Shown: one piece after another, positions 46,946-59,270 of the stretch
How positions within the stretch are numbered: position 1 is the stretch's first letter
Layout of the letters: each line of letters begins with the position of its first letter
Origin: Halichoerus grypus
Taxonomy: Eukaryota > Chordata > Mammalia > Carnivora > Phocidae
DNA length: 64,000 nt
Assembly (NCBI RefSeq): GCF_964656455.1
Contig: NC_135722.1
Span: 91,135,313 to 91,199,312, forward strand
Direction: 5' to 3'
Program-made: the position numbers and the translations under genes
Notes under the pieces: model-generated
The model's database searches: none
Told to the model about the DNA's origin: nothing
What the model saw: the letters and a program-made list of their open reading frames with translations, nothing else

Positions 46946-47719
46946 CTGCTCTGTTTCTCTCTCAGCAGAATTCCCAGGGCCAGTAGAGAATTTCAGATGT
47001 TACCTATGGTAGTGGTTATCAAATCTTATTGATGATTGCAATTGCCTGGGAAACTTAAAAATGTAGATTCACAGGGCCCACCAAACTTATGGAATCACAA
47101 TGCCCAGGTGGTGGGGCCCAGGAATATGTATTTTAGAAAACCTGTAGTGATGATCTGGATGATAAATTGGGTTTAGGAGCCTGGTCTGTGTCCCCCCGAG
47201 ATGGGCAGGACATCTATTGGCCTCCTCAACACGCCTGTGTCTCCAGGTCCTTTTCTCTATTGATGTGCTTGAATATGCCTGTTGCCCTCATCCTCCACAC
47301 TGGAGCCCGCCAGCCGTCAGCTCCTCTCTGGGCAGCCTAAGACATTATTTATTAACACACCAGGACTCCGGGCCTCAGAGCAGCTATTCCATGCCTTCTG
47401 GCTCCTATGACCCTCCTTCCCTCCTCTCTGCACCGCAAGTGGGGTGGGGGGCAGGGTATTGGGATGCAGGATGCAGGTGCCGCAGTGAGCAGAGAACAGA
47501 AGGCCATTGGCAGCAAAACCTGGGCATGCAACTCTTGGTTTAAGGAACCTGCAATGGTTCTCAACTGCTAGAATGGGTGCATCTAGGGCCTGCCCCATAG
47601 TGGGCACCCCACAGTTTCTGTTGAATGAATGGAATGAATAAAAGGATCATTTCTAGGGCTTGCGGAAGGATCAGAGGTTAGGAAGACCCTAGCCAGGGTG
47701 GGGGTCGGAGGGTCTTTAC

Positions 47720-47891
47720 CAGATTGTCCAGTTCTGGGTCATCGCTGAAGAAGGGTTTGTGCTCCTGTTCCTGCTGGTGGACAAAGTTCTCGATGTCCAC
47801 ATCAAAGCTGGCGGAGGTGATGCACTCTGAGCCCTGGGTGGCCTGTTCACATTTCTCAAACAGCAGCGTCAGGAGCGGGAAAAGAGGGTGC
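47720..47891 (-). CDS. PKNOX2: PKNOX2 coding exon: start of MEIS/PKNOX N-terminal region
   Basis: This exon is 172 bases. The first base completes an Arg codon from an exon outside the window, then 57 codons follow (visible residues 1-57), from HPLFPLLTLLFEKCEQ to the end HKPFFSDDPELDNL. The acceptor is a TCCCCACAG tract ending at 47892 and the donor is CTG|GTAAAG. The HPLFPLL helix and the FEKCEQAT segment are hallmarks of the first PBX-contact block (HR1) of MEIS/PREP proteins. The Asp/Glu-rich end leads into the second block on the next exon. By family knowledge this region binds PBX and controls its nuclear localisation. The exon ends on a codon boundary. It is the most 5' coding exon I can find; the matching upstream exon, expected to end in a VYR-like sequence, was not seen in 47892-64000. 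Confidence 0.96.
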
Positions 47892-48579
47892 CTGTGGGGA
47901 CATCAAGAGCTCACACATGCGCACACACAGAGACCTGCTGCTGGCTGGGCTCAGAAGCCACCAGGGCCCCTTTCCCGCACTCCCGTCACTTCTTCTCCCA
48001 AGGTCCTGCTTCTTGAGAACATCCCCAGTCCCCACGCCAGCCTGGGTGGCAGCACCTCATGCCCTGGCATGGAGGATCCAGTGTCCTGGTTTCTGGAGCC
48101 TTAGAGGGCTCTATTCCTCCCCTCTGGGTGCCTAACTTTTCTCTTTGGTCAGATAAGCTGCGTGGGTATCTGGTGAGAGATGAGGGGTATAAGCATTCAC
48201 AGAAATAAGTGTCCATTTCTGGTTCAAGGTCAACCTGGGAAGGACATATAGGAAGTGTCCAGAAAAGTCCTGGATGTGAGCAGTCGTGGTGGGTCACAGA
48301 CTCATTCTTGGCCGTCTGGAGCCGGCTGAGGGCAGCAGGTGTGCACAAGTGTGTGTCTACCATTGTACACAGAGGGATGTGTGTGAGCTCGAATACACGT
48401 CCACACACGGTGGGCAGGTGTCTCCACCTGTCCTGCGTCTACTGGCTGACTCAGTTTAGGTCACACACCCCAGTTACATGTATGACATCTCCCTGCACCT
48501 TTCTATCAGTGCACACTTAGCACAACCGTGACTCAATGATTATCAGCATCGCCGTTCTCTTCCAAGATTGTCCCCGTTT

Positions 48580-48665
48580 TAATGATCACTGTATCCTTAG
48601 GATGTTGCCCTGCATGCTCATAGCAGGCACTTACTAAATGTTTGGTGGCGGATGATGAATCAGCA
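48580..48665 (+). repeat. L2 LINE 3'-end remnant
   Basis: The series gatcactgtatccttaggat, catagcaggcacttactaaa and tgtttggtggcggatgatga is an L2 end. Confidence 0.55.
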
Positions 48666-49974
48666 AATGAAGACAGCGTGGGTGTAAGCATGTGTGAGCA
48701 TGTGGGTGTCGTTCCGGGATGCATTATGTAAGCCGGAGTGCCTACTTCAGTGCCTGACTGACCCTAGGGATCCTCGATTAGACATCACCACGTCTGGGAA
48801 GCTTCCTTCACTCCCCTGCCCCTAGCCTCTGCTGATGGCTCTCTGAGCTGTTTGTTTTATTATTGGCCTTCCTCACTAGACTGTGAGCTAGATGACGGCA
48901 AGAGCCAAGCCCACCTTACTCTTCACTGCGTCCAGAGTCTGGAAGAGGTATGTAGATCCCATGAAATATTTATTGCATATTATATGTGTGTGTCTATTTG
49001 CACATATAAGTGCACATCGTTCTTATTTCTCCTCAGCACGTGTGAACAATGAGGTCTTAGCATCTAGCATGGGTGCCTGTGTTTGCACAGATTGTTGACC
49101 CTGGACCTGCAGCCTCATTCCCTTCCACTGAGATTCCAAAAGAGCATCTGCCCATCCCTCTCTGGGCTCTCCTCGGTCCCTTGGGACCACACAATCCAGC
49201 CCTTTTCTTTTTGATTAAGCCCTGCTTGCTGGGAGAGGAGGAAGTTTGTGTGTTGGGCCTGGCTCTCAGGCCTCTGCCAATAGGCATGTTCTAGCCAGCA
49301 TGGTCTGACAGAGCTTTCTGCAATGATGGAAATGTTCTACAATCTCCTCTGTCCAATATGGTAGCCACTAACTACAGGAGGCCAAGGAACACTTGAAATA
49401 GGACTGTGGTGCTGCAACACTGAATTTTAAATTTATTTAATTTTAACTAATTTTAATGTAAATAGCCGCATGTGGCTAATGGCTACCATATTGGAGAACG
49501 CAGTAAGTCTTGAAAAGGCAAACAGACCATGCGTTTTCCCTTCCAGTATGCTACGAACACAGCAAGAGGAAGACTGACTATCCAGCCTACATAGTGTTTG
49601 TATGTAGATGAGCCTGTCCCATGCTGGGATTCTAATAATTCTGGGCAAAAAGACAGAAGGTGCTCAGTTCCATCCACACTCACACCTACACCTACTGGGC
49701 ATTCTACTCAGGCTCAGGGGCAGTGGCGGATGAGGAGAGATACATTCCTGCTTCGGATGAGCCGCTTGGTGCCCCTGGACACCATCTCCCGACCCTTGTT
49801 TTGGAAGCTGTTGCATGAACAGTGGGACCCCCAGGCTGCAGCCTAGGTTACAGTCTGGAGAGGGAAAAGGGTCAATGTGTGAGGCCGGCGCATGGGCAGC
49901 CCCCCATGGCTAGAAGATCCATTCGGCCCTGGAAGGAAGCTGGTAGGGCAAACAATGGGTTTCCCTTACCCAGC

Positions 49975-50350
49975 CGGCTGAAGACAAAGAGAAAACCAGG
50001 TGCGGGGGTTAAACTCCAGCGTAAGTCTTCATTTGCAGGCACTAATACCATAGCATATTATAGTCTAATCTAACCTGATCCCAGTTTAATGCAAGATTCT
50101 CCTGGCCCTGAGTGGAATACCAAAGAAAGCCTCAGTGGCTGTAATTTAAGCAGAGCCCTGCAGTGGTTTAGCTGAGGGACATGAAAGGCAAATTCCAGAC
50201 GGTGTTATGAATTATTGCGCCTTATGAACCTTCCTACTCTCAACAGATGCCTGCTGCCATTTAAACAGCCACTAGATCAATTAGGAATGAAAGGCACAAA
50301 TCGACTCTGTACAAGGGCACTAAATTACCAGGAACTAATAATCCGCAGCA
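49975..50350. promoter_or_regulatory. Candidate conserved enhancer block
   Basis: This repeat-free 375-base block is rich in AAT/TAAT motifs: E-box CAGATG at 50244-50249, CAATTAG at 50278-50284, and CTAATAATCC near its end. It stops sharply at a GC-rich stretch (50355-50460). Function is inferred from composition. Confidence 0.45.
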
Positions 50351-51246
50351 TCGTGCCAGGTGGTGGGGGTGCAGCCCCCGCCCCAGCCCCGCAGTAGCCG
50401 CCGGTCACCGCACGCTCCTTCCTCCCTGGTTGCAGGGAGGGTGGGCAGCGGCTGCAGGGGGAGGGGATGGCCTCTGTGTGTGCATGCTTGTGCACGTGTG
50501 TGCACCCGGCTTGAATGTGGGCTGTCGACGAGAGCAGGTGTGAGTGTTATCCCAGCGTCCTGTCCCGCGTGTTGGTTTTGCGCGCGCACAATGTGTCTAT
50601 GCAGGATGCAGGTGCGTATGGGTTGTGGGTACGAAAGCCGGGTGCAGGTTTTGCGTGCTGTGAGTGCAGTGTGCGTATGCCCTATATTGTATGCAGTGCG
50701 TGTGCATGCGTTACGTGTTATTTGTACGCAGTATGTGTGAGGGGTCTGCGGGTCCTGTGTACACAGCATGGATGCCATGTGGGGCGGGGAAGAGGGATGG
50801 GGTCTCCCAGCATTAGAGTTCAGGTAAGCAGCGGAGGGGTCTTCTTTGCCACTGTCCTTGCCCCTGCAGCGCAGAGAGTAGTCAGGGAGGGCCTCTCTGA
50901 GGAGGTGACATTTAAGTTAAGCTTCAAATGATGAGGAGGCAGTCAGGCAGAGATCTGAGGGAGGGGCGTTCCAAACAGGAAAAAAAAGCAAAGCATTTAA
51001 GATAGGAATGAGCTTGACTTGTTTCTAGAACAAAATCCAGATGAGTGTGTGTGGAGCGAGGTAGGCAGGATGGGAATGGAGGGAGATGAGGTTGAAGAGA
51101 GAAGCAGGTGTTAGATCGAGGCGGGAGGGTGAGGAAGGATGGGGACATTGTCACACACACTGGGGAACAATGTGCACCTTCTATGCAGAGCCGCAGCATG
51201 GGCCCTTTTTATAAACTTCTCACTTCCAGGTGTCAGATCTCCCCAG

Positions 51247-51250
<4 letters not shown>

Positions 51251-51283
<33 letters not shown>
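51251..51283 (+). repeat. (TG)n microsatellite
   Basis: About 16 uninterrupted TG units. Confidence 0.97.
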
Positions 51284-51285
<2 letters not shown>

Positions 51286-52344
51286 CCATGTGTGAGGGCA
51301 TAGCTGGGGTGTTTTCTATGGCTTCTGCTATCTCTCAGAAGAAAGAAACATACTTTCTATTGCCGCCTCCCCCCGCCCCCAATCTAACCAGGGGCCCGTA
51401 GAGCACAGAGCAGAGCTCTCGTGGATGCTGGCATGGTCCCCTCTCTCCAGCCCCTCCCCACTGGGGCCACACTATCAGCTCCCAAATCTCTCTTCTCAGA
51501 TACCACGCTCCCCAGATTCCTGCTTCTGCCCACTCTGATCCCTGGATCCCTGAGCCCAGGGGCTCAGATGGCACCCGAGCTTGCCCACAGCTTTTGTACA
51601 AATGTTAGCCAGGGTCAGTGGGCTGCCTGTGGCTCCCATGTTCTAGCCGCCTGGATCCCTCGATAAACCCAGACTGCCATGTGGGGGGGGGGGCACCCTT
51701 GAGACACTCTGCCCGCCCCCCCCCCCCCAAGAAACAGGCTATTTACCAACAAGCCGGCTGGGTTCTAGGCTTCAGTCATGCTACGCGCTCCTCTGCGGCC
51801 CAGTCCCAGCCCCTTCCCCAGCTGCCCGGCCTATGGGTTGACCTGTATTTCTAAGCTACCCTCCAACATCACCCCAGAAGGCTGGCGATGAGGCCGGAAG
51901 CCACTGCTACAGGCTTGGGGTAGGGTGGGGTGAATAGGGCAGGGACCATGGGAGCTGGGCATCTTAGCCACCAGGGATATGAATGGGGCTGTCTGAACCA
52001 GGCAAGGGATGGGAAGAAGGATTTCCAGGTAGGTGTGGGATTTGCTTCTTTATCCTTGGCCTACCCTGAGCTTTCGTTTGTCCAGCTACAATGGGTTTTA
52101 AGGAGTTCCTTTTCCTGCTGTCCAGATTTGTCCCATTGTGTATCAATACCCTTCAGAGGCTAGAAGCAGGAACGTGGAAACTCAGTCCCCAGTGCCCAGG
52201 CAATGATGAACAAGATATGAAAGATGGCCGTTAGACTTTATTTCCAAAGAGCGGAGGACATTTGACCTCCATAAGAGCTCACCTTCTCCCTCCTAGATCT
52301 TTCTCCACTCTTCTCCCCCTGTCGCCTCCCGCCTGATTGCCCCC

Positions 52345-52600
52345 TCCACCCCAATCTCTCTTAAGCCGTTCAAAATTTGGAGGAAATAAATCTCACTGCA
52401 CTAATTCAGTGAGAGTTTGAGCCTCGTCAGTGCAGAACAAATAAAAGGAGTGAACTGGCATGACATTTTACTGCAGAAGAGAGGTCGTTTCCAGCCACTA
52501 ATAAAAAGGATTTGACACAGACTAATAAAGAGAAATGAATTTCTCTAATGGCCTAATTTAGCACATTCAGCACTGTGCCTCTGTCTGGGTGCTGGGGGTG
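52345..52600. promoter_or_regulatory. Candidate conserved enhancer block with an 8+2+8 inverted repeat
   Basis: The block contains CTAATTCAGTGAG, TTTGACACAG (MEIS/PREP-like TGACA core) and CCTAATTTAG. An inverted repeat, AGAGAAAT-GA-ATTTCTCT, sits at 52529-52546. No repeat signature is seen. PREP-type binding by the gene's own product is possible but unproven. Confidence 0.45.
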
Positions 52601-52769
52601 GTGAGAGCTGTGAGTGCGGACAGAGCCCGGAGCAGGGCAGACGTGGGGAGAGGGGAAGAAGAGATGATCTCAAATAACATTTTATTATTTCTTTTTCCTT
52701 TTCTGAGCCCCTACCCCCACCCCCACCCGCATCACCTCTCCTCAGGAGCAACTGAACTAAAATCAAGCT

Positions 52770-52960
52770 CAAGATAGGCAGTTTCTGTTAACGATCCAAA
52801 GAAATAAAGAACCGCTCTCCCCAGAACTGCAGTCTCGTGCTAGCTTAAGAAGGTGATTAAACCGGATGTGTTGATTTCTACAGGGGTTTAAGCCATTGTT
52901 GGGTTTAATTACTTCTGACATTTCTGCCTTTGCTTTTTTTTTCACATCACCCATTTGCTG
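52770..52960. promoter_or_regulatory. Second AT-rich candidate block with a SOX-like site
   Basis: GTTAACGATC, CCATTGTT at 52893-52900 (SOX core) and TTTAATTA at 52904-52911 lie close together, followed by a T-run. It is repeat-free and may be one element with the block 170 bases before it. Confidence 0.4.
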
Positions 52961-52997
52961 GCCTGGAATGCCCAGTTTGGGGCCGGGCTGTGTGGGG

Positions 52998-53023
52998 CTG
53001 CCCCCCCCCCCCCCGGGGGGCAG
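52998..53023. repeat. Poly-C/poly-G inverted repeat
   Basis: CTG followed by 14 C, 6 G and CAG gives arms CTGCCCCCC and GGGGGGCAG around an 8-C loop. Sequence length errors are likely in such a run. Confidence 0.85.
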
Positions 53024-54879
53024 ATTGGAGACGGGGCGGGATTTTGGCTGAAGCCCTTGGCAGTGCTGAACACCATCCTCTCTCCAGCAGCCGAGGAGCT
53101 GAGCGACCCCTCGCTCCAGCCCCACTTTTTCTTCAGGGCAAAGCAATGCTGCCCACTCTGCCCCTCTCCCGGTGAGGCTTCTGAGAGCCTCCCTGGGGAG
53201 GCGAGCCTCAGCACAGCCATCTTATACCTCCCCACCTCAGGACAGATATTCTTAACATAAGTTGGCCCGATAGGTTTCTCCACCACTTTCAAAGGTCTCC
53301 CAGGGATGGAAACCATCACTTCTTTGGTAATTCATATACTCATCCCTGACTTCAAGTTCCCCTATAAGGCTGAAGCTCGTTTCCTTTTGTTAAAAGGACT
53401 CAAGAAAAGTCCTTTTCTTTCTGCTTCTCTTCCTTCTTCCTTGGACAACCTGGGATTTTGGGGAAAAAAAATTTTTTTTTTTTAACATTTCTTCCTGCTT
53501 ATAGGACCAGAAATACAGAAGCAGAGACAGGAAAAAGTTAGAAAGAATGCAAAAATACAGAGCTTCAGGAAAGCTCAGATGCAAAGAACACAGACAGATA
53601 GAGACTAGATCCTTAGACAGGCTGGGGGCGGGGGGAGGTGCAGGATGGTCACACGCAGTGGGGCACATTAGTGTTGAGTTCTCTTTCTGGGTGATAAACC
53701 TTGTGATTCACAGTCATGCCACTCTGTCACTTCTGAGCCTCTCAGCCATCCCTTCCCTTGTGACCTTGGCCAGGACTGCAGACCTCAATTATGGGTCCAG
53801 CCATGTGTGTGGCAGCCTGCCTGGCCGTCCACCTCCTCTCCCTGTCACTGACCTTGGAGCCCCCAGGCCTGTCCTGCACCTGACCTCACAGCCCAGACTC
53901 ATCTGGCTAGGGGGAAGATGGGCAGAGGAGGCTGGGTGTCAGCCCTCACCCCCTCCCCGGGCTCTGGCTGCTTCTTCCAATGGGAAGAGGGGCCAGAGCC
54001 TCCAAGGCCCTCCCTAGCTGGGATGAGGGATGGACTGTTCAGATGGTGAAATGGTTGGTAAGAGAGTAAAATGTCGGAGTAGAGATGTTCAGTGATGAGC
54101 CGGTGGGACAGCGGTCTGGTCAGGGTCAGACTGCTACAGAGGACATGAGTCCATTGGCCAGGGAGTGGGGGAAGGTGGGAAAAGCAATGACCAGGCTCGC
54201 TCTGCAGCCACCCCCCCTCGTCTCCACTGACAGACACAGTGCAGGTCTCGAGTTGCCAAAGGCCCACCACCTTGGAAACTCTACCCGGGGGCTGGCACTT
54301 TGATCCTTTATTTCTAGTGCCTCAGGTCAGAGATCGCTGGGATCAGAGAATCACAGACAATACCCTAGAGCCACCTTCTGGGATGGCCCCCTGTCTTTTT
54401 CCTGGGCCCCTATTCAGGGCCAAGAAGCTCCATTACAAGTATTCATTCTGGCAACTATCGTGACATTTCTCCAAGATGCTAATGAACTAATAAAGTTCAC
54501 ATCCTCAGACGAACATTCCAGGGGCTTCAGGGTGTGGCCCCAGACTTCTTTTCAGTATTTTTTTTCTTAACAGAGTTGGCAGAGAATGTGGTGTTGGTCA
54601 GACGGCAGGTGGCCCCTGGGCCCTTGTCTCTTCAACTAACCCCCTTCACCAACTCAGGCAAACTGGACTGCTCACCTTTGCCCCTGCTGCTCCTGTCACT
54701 GGAACTGTGTTCCAGCATCTATCCCTGTCCCTTCTCATCATCTTCAGTATCCATCTCAAGATGCCATCCATTCTACCAAGGCTTCCTAGTGGCTCTCTCC
54801 AGCAAGAAAACCATGGCCTCCTTGGAAGCATCCTAGGAAATGCTTTGGGGTTTCTATCCTGACCTTGCTTACAGTTTAG

Positions 54880-55090
54880 GGTGAGAAGCTCGGTGGTCCG
54901 AAATAAGCATAGACTTTGGAGTGAGACAGCTGTGTGACTTGGGGGCAGGTTACTGAATTTTTCTGAGCCTCAGTTTCCTCTTTTATAAAGCAGGGCTAAC
55001 ATCACCTACCATGCAGGTTATCGTAAGGATTCAATGAAGAAACACATAGAATGTCTGGCACTTAGTAAGCTATCAATTAATGCTTGTTCC
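54880..55090 (+). repeat. MIR SINE, forward
   Basis: The series agcatagactttggagtgag, ttctgagcctcagtttcctc, gcagggctaacatcacctac and tcgtaaggattcaatgaaga follows MIR. Confidence 0.75.
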
Positions 55091-55389
55091 ATTTCCCTGG
55101 AAAGGTGTGTGGGCACCTTTTTTATTCAGAGCAACATTGACACCATCGGCTCCAATAAATTTCTATTCCCATATCCACTGCCTCATTTGGCAGGGAAAAC
55201 AAGCCCACATGCCAATTCAAATAGAGGCACAGAGAGAGGAGGAGGGGCGGCAACGTACAATTTATCAGAACTCAGAACCTCTTTTTTTTTTTAACCAAAA
55301 AAGCACTGCCAGTAAGAATTTATTTTTATTTCCCTTATGACACTCATTAAATTCTACTAACTATAGTTGTATGTGCACAGATCTGTCTT

Positions 55390-55515
55390 CCTCACTATGT
55401 GGTGAGCTGCTCTGGTCCACGAGCTCGTCTTCTCTCTTTTTGAATTCCCAAGGGTCAAGCACAGTGCCTGGCACACGACAGAGGCTCAATAAATATTTGG
55501 TGAATCAATGAGTGG
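55390..55515 (+). repeat. L2 LINE 3'-end remnant
   Basis: The series cacagtgcctggcacacgac and agaggctcaataaatatttg, with gtgaatcaatgagtg at the end, is a well-kept L2 tail. Confidence 0.75.
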
Positions 55516-56115
55516 GAACAAATGAACCATGGGAGGGAAGGTTCTAAGACACAGTCCTCAAGTTCTTTTGGGCTCAGAATCCACCCCTGGATTCAGATCA
55601 GACGTTGCGATCTGGCAGCTTCTAGCTACAATGGCGACAAAAGGACCTGTCTTCTTTGGGCTCTGCTGGGTGTGTGAGGGGGTGGGGGCTGGCAGGGTCC
55701 TGGAGGGAGGGGGGTGAATGTGAAGGAAGAGCTCGCCTGGCCTTCCATTTCTCCTCCCCTCGAAGGCACCAGATGGAGAGAGCGGAGTGGGGTGGGGGAG
55801 AACGAGCCAGCAGCTCCTGGTTGGATGTATTTTTACTTCAGGTGTGACGTTGAAACCATGCGGGTGTATTTTTAGTCCTGCCTAGTGGGTGGTGTGTTCG
55901 CCTGGGTTGCCTTGGAGAGGACTTCTTCGTGTTGCTAAATTGGAATCGCATCTGCTAGGGTTCCTGGGCTCCAACCAGCTCTCCTCCCCCAGGTGGGTGG
56001 ACAGGTCCATTCTTGGCAAGGGTGGGGCCCAGAGCAGGCCACAGTCTGCTCTGTCCCCGTCCCTTCACCCCCACACACTCACACACACACACACCCCTCC
56101 CTCCAGCACCTTAAA

Positions 56116-56116
56116 G

Positions 56117-56160
<44 letters not shown>
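56116..56160 (+). repeat. (AAT)n microsatellite
   Basis: About 15 trinucleotide units. A (CA)n-rich stretch lies just before it (56074-56094). Confidence 0.97.
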
Positions 56161-56161
<1 letters not shown>

Positions 56162-56424
56162 GTGAGATCTCAACGAAGTGATTGCTGAGGCGAGTCTGCA
56201 AGGGCAAGAATACAAACAACCTAAAACTTGAGACCTGCTAGGATCTCATGTCCAGCCCCTTCGTTTTAAGGAGAAGTGACTCAGGCACAGAGAAGGGAAG
56301 TGTCTTTCCCACGGGTAGCTAGAGAGAGCTTCTGTCCAAGGCACCAGAGGTTCAGTCTGGGGGACGGGGTGTTGTGGGGAGGGCGCTCTGTCCCTGCTAA
56401 CTTGGTCACTGGCAGTGACTGAAC

Positions 56425-56640
56425 ACACCCCCACACACACTTGGTGGCACTTTCTAAGTTACGAAGTGCTTTTCCCTGTGCTTACTGCATTCAAACACTC
56501 AATATCCTTCTTATTCCCATTTTACCAATTAGCAAACTGAGAAGCGTGTAGTTAAATAATGATATCAAGCTAGTAAGTGACTGAGTAGAGATTGAAATCT
56601 GGGTACCCAAACTCCAAATTTTGTGCTCTTCCCCCTCTCC
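56425..56640 (-). repeat. MIR SINE, reverse orientation
   Basis: The series acgaagtgcttttccctgtg, attcccattttaccaattag, caagctagtaagtgactgag and attgaaatctgggtacccaa is MIR antisense. Confidence 0.65.
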
Positions 56641-57052
56641 TGTGTATTGCTGAAATCACTTCCTCCTTCTCCCTTTTTCTCTTCTGTCCTCGGGGTCGCA
56701 GACCTGAGCCGCCATGTTTACCCTTCGAGCATCAAGATCATTGCAGCGCAAGAGAATCTCTGTCTTGTCAAATGAGTTTCCAAAAGAATCTTCTCTCATA
56801 ATAATCATACTTCTGTGTGTTTGGGGAGGGCTTTTACATGTTTGCAGATCTTTCGGGTTCTCGTTTGGTGCCTATCGGGTGAGGAAGGAGGACAGCTTAT
56901 CTAAAGATGTTAAATAATTTGCCCAGCGGTCGGGTCAGAATTTAGACAGAAGTCTTAGTCTTATGTTCTTTCCATTTCACCATGAAATGGACTAGTGCTT
57001 GAGAAAATCAGAGAGTGGCACCATGGTTAAACGAAGGGCGAGACTGGGACAT

Positions 57053-57263
57053 GGGGCGCCTGGGTGGCTCAGTCGGTCAAGTGTCTGCCTTCGGCTCAGG
57101 TCATGATCCCGGGGTCCTGGGCTGGAGCCTCGCACTGGGCTCCCTGCTCAGCAGGGAGCCTGCTTCTCCCTTTCCCTCTGTCTGCCGCTCCCTCTGCCCA
57201 TGCTCTCTCTCTCTGTCTCTCTGTCAAATAAATAAATAAAATCTTTGGGGAAAAAAAAAAAAA
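57053..57263 (+). repeat. Can-SINE, full length, with target duplication
   Basis: The head ggggcgcctgggtggctcag, the arm ctccctgctcagcagggag and tail aaataaataaataaaatctt are complete. The duplication gaagggc(g/a)agactgg flanks it at 57033-57047 and 57264-57278, with one mismatch. Confidence 0.94.
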
Positions 57264-58779
57264 GAAGGGCAAGACTGGCTCAGTCCAGCCCTGGTGAGAG
57301 CCCCTGGTCACTTGAACCCTCAAAGCTGGCTCTCCTCCTATTCCACCCCACCTGGTTCCCAGCAGCGAGAGGCCCAATTGCTGGTCATCTTCCCTCTTAT
57401 GAGGGGGACAGATCAGTCTCGTACTTATCCCAGTAACTACACACGAATGCAGCCTCCGTTCATTGTGAGCCTTCGATGTGCCAAGCACTATCAGCGGTTA
57501 GCTTTGGTTATCTCCTTTAATCCTAATAGAACCTTGTGAGGATAAAAGTCAGTGGGTTCCAGGCTCCGATCTCTTATCAGTGTGCCTTGTCCTGGTGGGG
57601 CACTTGGACTTCTCAGCCGGGCCTGGGCCAGGCCGGTGAGCTGGGGAAGCCGCAGGACCCACTGCCTCGGAACACACCTGCTCCCTGGACCAGGCAGCTG
57701 CAGCCTTTCTGTCTGCCAGCAGCATACTCAGAGGCTGTGCTTGGGTTGGGGGGCCTTCAGATGCCGGCAGGAGGGGCAGGGAACAGGCTTTGTCTGGTGC
57801 CAGGGGAGAACTGAGCGTGGTTTTACTTCCAGATGATGGCTCTAGCAGGATCACTCCCCTGACTAAAGTCAACAGCTGAAACGTTATCTCTGATGCCGGT
57901 GAATCCAACTGCTTCCAAGAGCAGGGAGTCTGCTGGAGCCCCCAGCCCATAGAGCCCAGCCCAGAACACAGCCTGGAACATCTGCTCCCAGCATCTAGTC
58001 TAGAAGCCCTAGCATGAAGCATCTGGGTGCTGCCTTTTCTGCTTGGAATGGCTGAATTTCTTCCACATTCTTCTCAGGCCACCTCGCCCAGCACATTCCA
58101 GGAATGACTGAGCCCAGTGCCAGGGAAGGCATAGGGTTAAGCCCCAGGGTCAAGTCACTGGAGCCAGGACACCCTTTGGTCACAAGGTGGAAGTGTTCCC
58201 TCAAAGACACTTCATTAGGAAGTGTCAGTTCCCAGGGTCCCCTGGCCAGGCAGCTGCTGAGGGGGACAGGCACAACAGGACCCAGTCCCTCTGCCCAGCT
58301 TCCAGACCTCGGGTCTTCCTCCCGCCCCACTGACCAGCCCAGCCCCGGGAAAGGCAGCTTGGCTATCATGTCCCTCGGGCTCGCCTCCCTTGGGAAAAGC
58401 AGTGTAACTCTCCCACACTGCACTGTGGGCCAGAAGCCTTGCAGTCAATTCCACAAATACTTTTGTGAGCCCATCCTATGTGCCAAGTTTATATTATAGC
58501 GACTTTCTATGTCTATCTTTCTCCTACTCACTGGACTGACTCTTCTTTATTCAAAACCCCTCTTGGAACTTAACACAATGCTTTACACAGAGCAGAGCTC
58601 ACTACACGTTTAGCTGAATTGCAGTATGGAGACCACTCGATTGCAGGTCCTTTCCAGTCCTACCTCTGGCTGCCTCGCCTCTCAGCATTGACCTTCTAGC
58701 CTGACCCATCGCTGCTCGCACTTCCCCAAATGTCTGATAGCAGTGAACACCCACAGCATGCTCACCAAATTCGAGATTC

Positions 58780-58960
58780 TTTACCAAGCACCTAGCGTGC
58801 ATTCTCTCATTTATTCCTCATAACAACCCTGGTAAAGAGATAGCATTATTTGTAGCCCTATTTTATAGACAAGGAAACTGGGGCCCAGAGGCTTAGTGCC
58901 TTGGGTGCAGCCAGAATGTACACCCAGGCGATCTAAATCCAAGGACCATGTTCCTAGCCC
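58780..58960 (-). repeat. MIR SINE, reverse orientation
   Basis: The series ttattcctcataacaaccct, attttatagacaaggaaact, gcccagaggcttagtgcctt and ggcgatctaaatccaaggac is MIR antisense. Confidence 0.7.
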
Positions 58961-59094
58961 TGAATTCCAACCCCCTGAATGCCCCAGACTGCTTCGCATC
59001 CTGAACAGGCCAAGGGTTATGCGTATCCCTCTTGCCTAAAACATCCTCGCCCCCCACCCCCACTCCCCGCGGCCCACCCCATGCAGCAGACACT

Positions 59095-59270
59095 GATCTG
59101 TGTGCCCGGTACTATCCTATAGTCTCTAATTTTAGTCTAGCTGTTACTGTTTTCTTTTCTATAGTTGAGAAAACAGAGGCTCAGAGAGATTAACTCACCC
59201 AAGGCGACAAAGCTAGTGATCACCAAGTCTATTTCTAGAGCGCGTGGCCTTGCCCAGCGCGGCCATTCTA
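59095..59270 (-). repeat. MIR SINE, reverse orientation
   Basis: The series tgtgcccggtactatcctat, ttgagaaaacagaggctcag, actcacccaaggcgacaaag and tctatttctagagcgcgtgg is MIR antisense. Confidence 0.68.

Larger units (their letters stand above)
36028..47719 (-). other. PKNOX2: PKNOX2 intron, 11.7 kb
   Basis: This phase-0 intron lies between the two MEIS/PKNOX-region exons. It contains old and young L1 pieces (37100-38655, 43091-43453), MIR copies, a 300-base pyrimidine tract (40225-40500), and three AT-rich candidate regulatory blocks (43860, 45005, 46785). Long stretches near 38700-39200 and 40560-41000 show nothing I can identify. Confidence 0.8.
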
